A stretch of DNA of 17,141 bases, from contig CALGGL010000145.1 of assembly GCA_937915975.1 (NCBI GenBank), positions 1-17,141 of the forward strand. The letters are read 5' to 3'. The translations under genes were made by a program, and so were the position numbers. Below the pieces are notes generated by a model that worked only from the letters and a program-made list of their open reading frames with translations, searched no databases and had not been told where the DNA came from. This DNA is from an uncultured Lachnospiraceae bacterium (GTDB lineage Bacteria > Bacillota > Clostridia > Lachnospirales > Lachnospiraceae). Shown piece after piece: positions 15,580 to 17,141 of this stretch (the stretch's first letter is position 1; the number at the start of each line of letters is the position of its first letter).

Positions 15580-15766
15580 ACCTATAAGAGAGGATGCGGG
15601 CTATAGTTTTATAGGTAAAATAGGAATTGATACAGCAGGAAGTTTATGGAATTTACCTATAAGAGAGGATGCGGGCTATAGTTTTATAGGTAAAATAAAA
15701 ATTATGACAGCATGAAAACTTAATATTTTACCTATAAGGTAGGTCGAGGATGATAGTCTTATAGGT
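15580..15766 (+). repeat. Three hairpin units at an exact 75-nt period
   Basis: Three 37-nt hairpin units start at 15580, 15655 and 15730, exactly 75 nt apart. Each begins ACCTATAAG and ends TTATAGGT. Units 1 and 2 are identical over 47 nt (15576-15622 and 15651-15697). Unit 3 has a diverged interior but keeps length and arms; a GAGGATG core can be aligned in all three with a shift. The two 38-nt intervals are themselves about 63% identical (shared AAAATA, AATT, ACAGCA), so the whole 75-nt unit was duplicated. In units 1 and 2 a central CTATAG could compete for pairing with the left arm. The array lies directly before the AsnC-family gene. Confidence 0.85.
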
Positions 15767-15772
15767 GTTTTT
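15730..15772 (+). terminator. Third hairpin as possible attenuator before the AsnC gene
   Basis: ACCTATAAG (15730-15738) pairs perfectly with CTTATAGGT (15758-15766), followed by GTTTTT. It ends 20 nt before the ribosome-binding site of the AsnC-family gene, with no obvious promoter in between, so it could act as a conditional terminator. The stem is AU-rich and the loop 19 nt, so efficiency is doubtful. Confidence 0.35.
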
Positions 15773-15805
15773 AATTATTTTGGATTAGATCTAAGGAGAA
15801 GGATA

Positions 15806-16318
15806 ATGGAAAAAAGAGAATTGATTTATTACAAGCTTGATGAGGTGGACGAGAAGATACTTGAAATCCTGCAGGATAATGCAAGGACTTCTCTTAAGGA
15901 TATTGCAGAGCAGGTGTTCCTTTCACCGACTGCGGTAGGAACACGTATAGACAGGATGCTTGAGGAAGGAGTTCTTGAAGGCTTTACCACAAGGCTTAAT
16001 CCGGAGGCTATGGGACATTATGTAAAAGCTTTTATTAATCTTCAGGTTGAACCGGCACAAAGAGAAGAGTTCTACGAGTATATAGACGGAGTTTTAAATG
16101 TAATCGAGTGTAACTGTGTTACCGGCGATTACTCTATGCTAATTGAAGTGAGATTTCCGACTACCACGGAGCTTGATCATTTCATAGTTGAGCTTCAGAG
16201 ATTCGGAAAGACCAAAACGCAGATAGTATTTTCAACCTGCGTTAAGCACAGGTGCAGATATTGGCGAGAGGATTCAAGGACCTTAAGCAGAGGACTTGAA
16301 AAGGAAAAAATACAATAA
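15806..16318 (+). CDS. Lrp/AsnC-family transcription regulator
   Basis: A 170-residue DNA-binding regulator. An N-terminal helix-turn-helix (about 11-60: LDEVDEKILEILQDNARTSLKDIAEQVFLSPTAVGTRIDRM, then LEGFTTRLNPE) is followed by the ligand-binding RAM domain (about 72-146), with the family-typical turn CVTGDYSMLIEV (Gly107, Asp108) that usually lines the amino-acid effector site. The ligand is not predictable. Cys102 and Cys104, and Cys145/His148/Cys150 near the end, are a notable set of possible metal or thiol ligands. A charged 20-residue tail extends beyond the core. RBS AAGGAG (15793-15798) is 7 nt from ATG. Lrp-type proteins often regulate their own gene, which makes the array at 15580-15766 a candidate binding or RNA control region. 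Confidence 0.9.
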   Translation: MEKRELIYYKLDEVDEKILEILQDNARTSLKDIAEQVFLSPTAVGTRIDRMLEEGVLEGFTTRLNPEAMGHYVKAFINLQVEPAQREEFYEYIDGVLNVIECNCVTGDYSMLIEVRFPTTTELDHFIVELQRFGKTKTQIVFSTCVKHRCRYWREDSRTLSRGLEKEKIQ

Positions 16319-16350
16319 TTATAATATTTACTTTAAATATAAAAAATGGT

Positions 16351-16408
16351 AAAATATGCACAGATGCAGATTTTAAGTAGGTTAAAATATGCATCTGTGC
16401 ATATTTTT
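16351..16408. terminator. Long-stem terminator after the AsnC gene
   Basis: An 18-bp perfect stem, 16351-16368 with 16390-16407 (AAAATATGCACAGATGCA and its complement), continues after one mismatch with a 7-bp inner stem ATTTTAA/TTAAAAT and a 5-nt loop. It ends in TTTTT. It lies 32 nt past the AsnC stop and is symmetric enough to work in both directions. Confidence 0.78.
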
Positions 16409-16415
16409 GTGAGTT

Positions 16416-16445
16416 TTGGGTTTAGATAAAAAATAAACATATAAT
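16416..16445 (+). promoter_or_regulatory. Predicted promoter of the ATPase gene
   Basis: TTGGGT (16416-16421), 18-nt spacer, then consensus TATAAT (16440-16445), giving a start near 16452 and a short leader before the AAGGGAG ribosome-binding site at 16467-16473. The -35 match is only fair. Confidence 0.42.
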
Positions 16446-16482
16446 TAAATTATTTAATATTGGATAAAGGGAGTAAATATCT

Positions 16483-17141
16483 ATGTTAAAAAGAAGTATA
16501 GAATTAAAATTAAAAGAGTGGAAGGAAAATAAAGCAAAGAAATGTCTTCTGGTGAGGGGAGCAAGACAGGTAGGAAAGACTTATTTAATAGAATATTTTG
16601 GGGAAAAAGAATATAAATCATGTATAACAATTAATTTTTTAAAAAATCCATCATATAAGAAAATCTTTGAAGGAGATTTGGATGTAAAAACATTACTAAT
16701 GAATATCTCATTATATGTAAACGATGCTAAACTAATACCTGATGAAACATTAATATTTCTTGATGAGATTCAAGAATGTCCGGAGGCTATTACATCACTT
16801 AAATTTTGGAATGAAGAAAAAAGGTATGATGTGATAGCGTCAGGGTCTATGCTTGGAATAGATTATAAAAGACCTTCTTCATATCCTGTCGGCGCAGTAG
16901 AATATGTTGATATGCACCCGCTAAGTTTTTATGAATTTCTGATAGCATCGAATGTAAACGATGAAGTAATAGAAAAAATGAGAGAGTGTTTTGAAAATAT
17001 AGAACCTGTTCCGTTTGCGCTGCATGACAAGATGATGGAACTTTTGAGACTTTATATAGTACTTGGAGGTATGCCGGAAGTATTAAATATTTTTTTGGAA
17101 GAAAATGATTTGCAAAAAGCTGATAAAAAGCAACGGGATAT
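16483..17141 (+). CDS. AAA_14/DUF4143-type ATPase, partial (3' end outside window)
   Basis: An open reading frame from ATG at 16483 runs off the window; about 219 residues are visible. It shows the AAA_14 ATPase pattern: Walker A GARQVGKT (26-33), Walker B LIFLDEIQ (90-97), then DVIASGSMLGI with a sensor-type GS, and PLSFYEFL and GGMPEVL, which are typical of the AAA_14 plus DUF4143 family. Full-length members are usually about 400 residues, so roughly the DUF4143 half is missing. Family function is unproven; members are patchily distributed, often in many copies, and have been linked loosely to mobile DNA or defence. AAGGGAG lies 9 nt before ATG. Codon use is more AT-rich than in the preceding genes, compatible with recent transfer. 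Confidence 0.88.
   Translation, partial: MLKRSIELKLKEWKENKAKKCLLVRGARQVGKTYLIEYFGEKEYKSCITINFLKNPSYKKIFEGDLDVKTLLMNISLYVNDAKLIPDETLIFLDEIQECPEAITSLKFWNEEKRYDVIASGSMLGIDYKRPSSYPVGAVEYVDMHPLSFYEFLIASNVNDEVIEKMRECFENIEPVPFALHDKMMELLRLYIVLGGMPEVLNIFLEENDLQKADKKQRD

Noticed and set aside
15443..15715. 90-codon reading frame (GTG start) with a repeated peptide LPIREDAGYSFIGKI
   Set aside because: There is no ribosome-binding site, it crosses the strong terminator at 15485-15517, and the peptide repeat is only the 75-nt tandem repeat read in frame (75 is divisible by 3).
15576..15766. CRISPR array (repeats of 37-47 nt with 28-38-nt spacers)
   Set aside because: The spacers are homologous to each other (about 63% over 38 nt), there are only three units, and no cas gene is in the window. 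A tandem duplication explains it better.
15576..15805. Known tandem riboswitch (glycine, guanidine-II, lysine, preQ1)
   Set aside because: The hairpins lack the ACGR loops of guanidine-II and the conserved cores of the other classes, and are too short for lysine or glycine aptamers.

Overview
The window looks like chromosome of a low-GC, Gram-positive anaerobe, most likely a Lachnospiraceae-type member of the Clostridia. The basis is strong AGGAGG ribosome-binding sites, AT-rich intergenic DNA, intrinsic terminators with U-runs, a huge secreted YDG/MBG-type surface protein, a LytS-like kinase paired with a winged-helix response regulator, and a DUF4236 protein. This is inference from gene content; there is no rRNA or other phylogenetic marker here.

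Layout. 80-2147 is a two-gene two-component system (membrane histidine kinase and Rec-winged-helix regulator) closed by a terminator. 2371-8928 is one 2185-residue exported, acidic, repeat-built surface protein. It shares a bidirectional terminator with the convergent minus-strand pair 10516-9053 (a DUF4236 membrane protein and a papain-like C39-type cysteine-peptidase homologue). That pair diverges from a four-gene plus-strand cluster at 10754-15156 through a compact intergenic region whose two predicted -35 boxes lie in one inverted repeat.

The four-gene cluster encodes a membrane-anchored Tim44-like/zinc-ribbon protein, an SPFH protein of the YdjI type with a Q/M-rich tract and three zinc ribbons, a double zinc-ribbon protein with a C-terminal membrane segment (YdjG-like), and a TPM-domain protein with signal peptide and Gly/Ser/His tail (YdjH/YgcG-like). 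In Bacillus subtilis, YdjG, YdjH and YdjI are encoded with PspA in an envelope-stress operon. Here no PspA is visible and a Tim44-like membrane protein stands at the head instead. I infer a membrane-domain or envelope-stress assembly.

15157-15805 has no convincing protein gene but is dense in nucleic-acid signals: a 94-nt palindromic element right after the cluster, a good sigma-A promoter leading into a roughly 100-nt transcript that ends at a textbook terminator (candidate small RNA or attenuated leader), and three 37-nt hairpin units spaced at exactly 75 nt, the last with a U-run. These lie directly upstream of an Lrp/AsnC-family regulator (15806-16318), which has its own long terminator hairpin. 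The window ends inside an AAA_14/DUF4143-type ATPase gene that starts at 16483.

The most interesting items are the 75-nt-period hairpin array and candidate small RNA before the AsnC gene, the PspA-less SPFH/TPM/zinc-ribbon module, and the shared -35/inverted-repeat divergent promoter.
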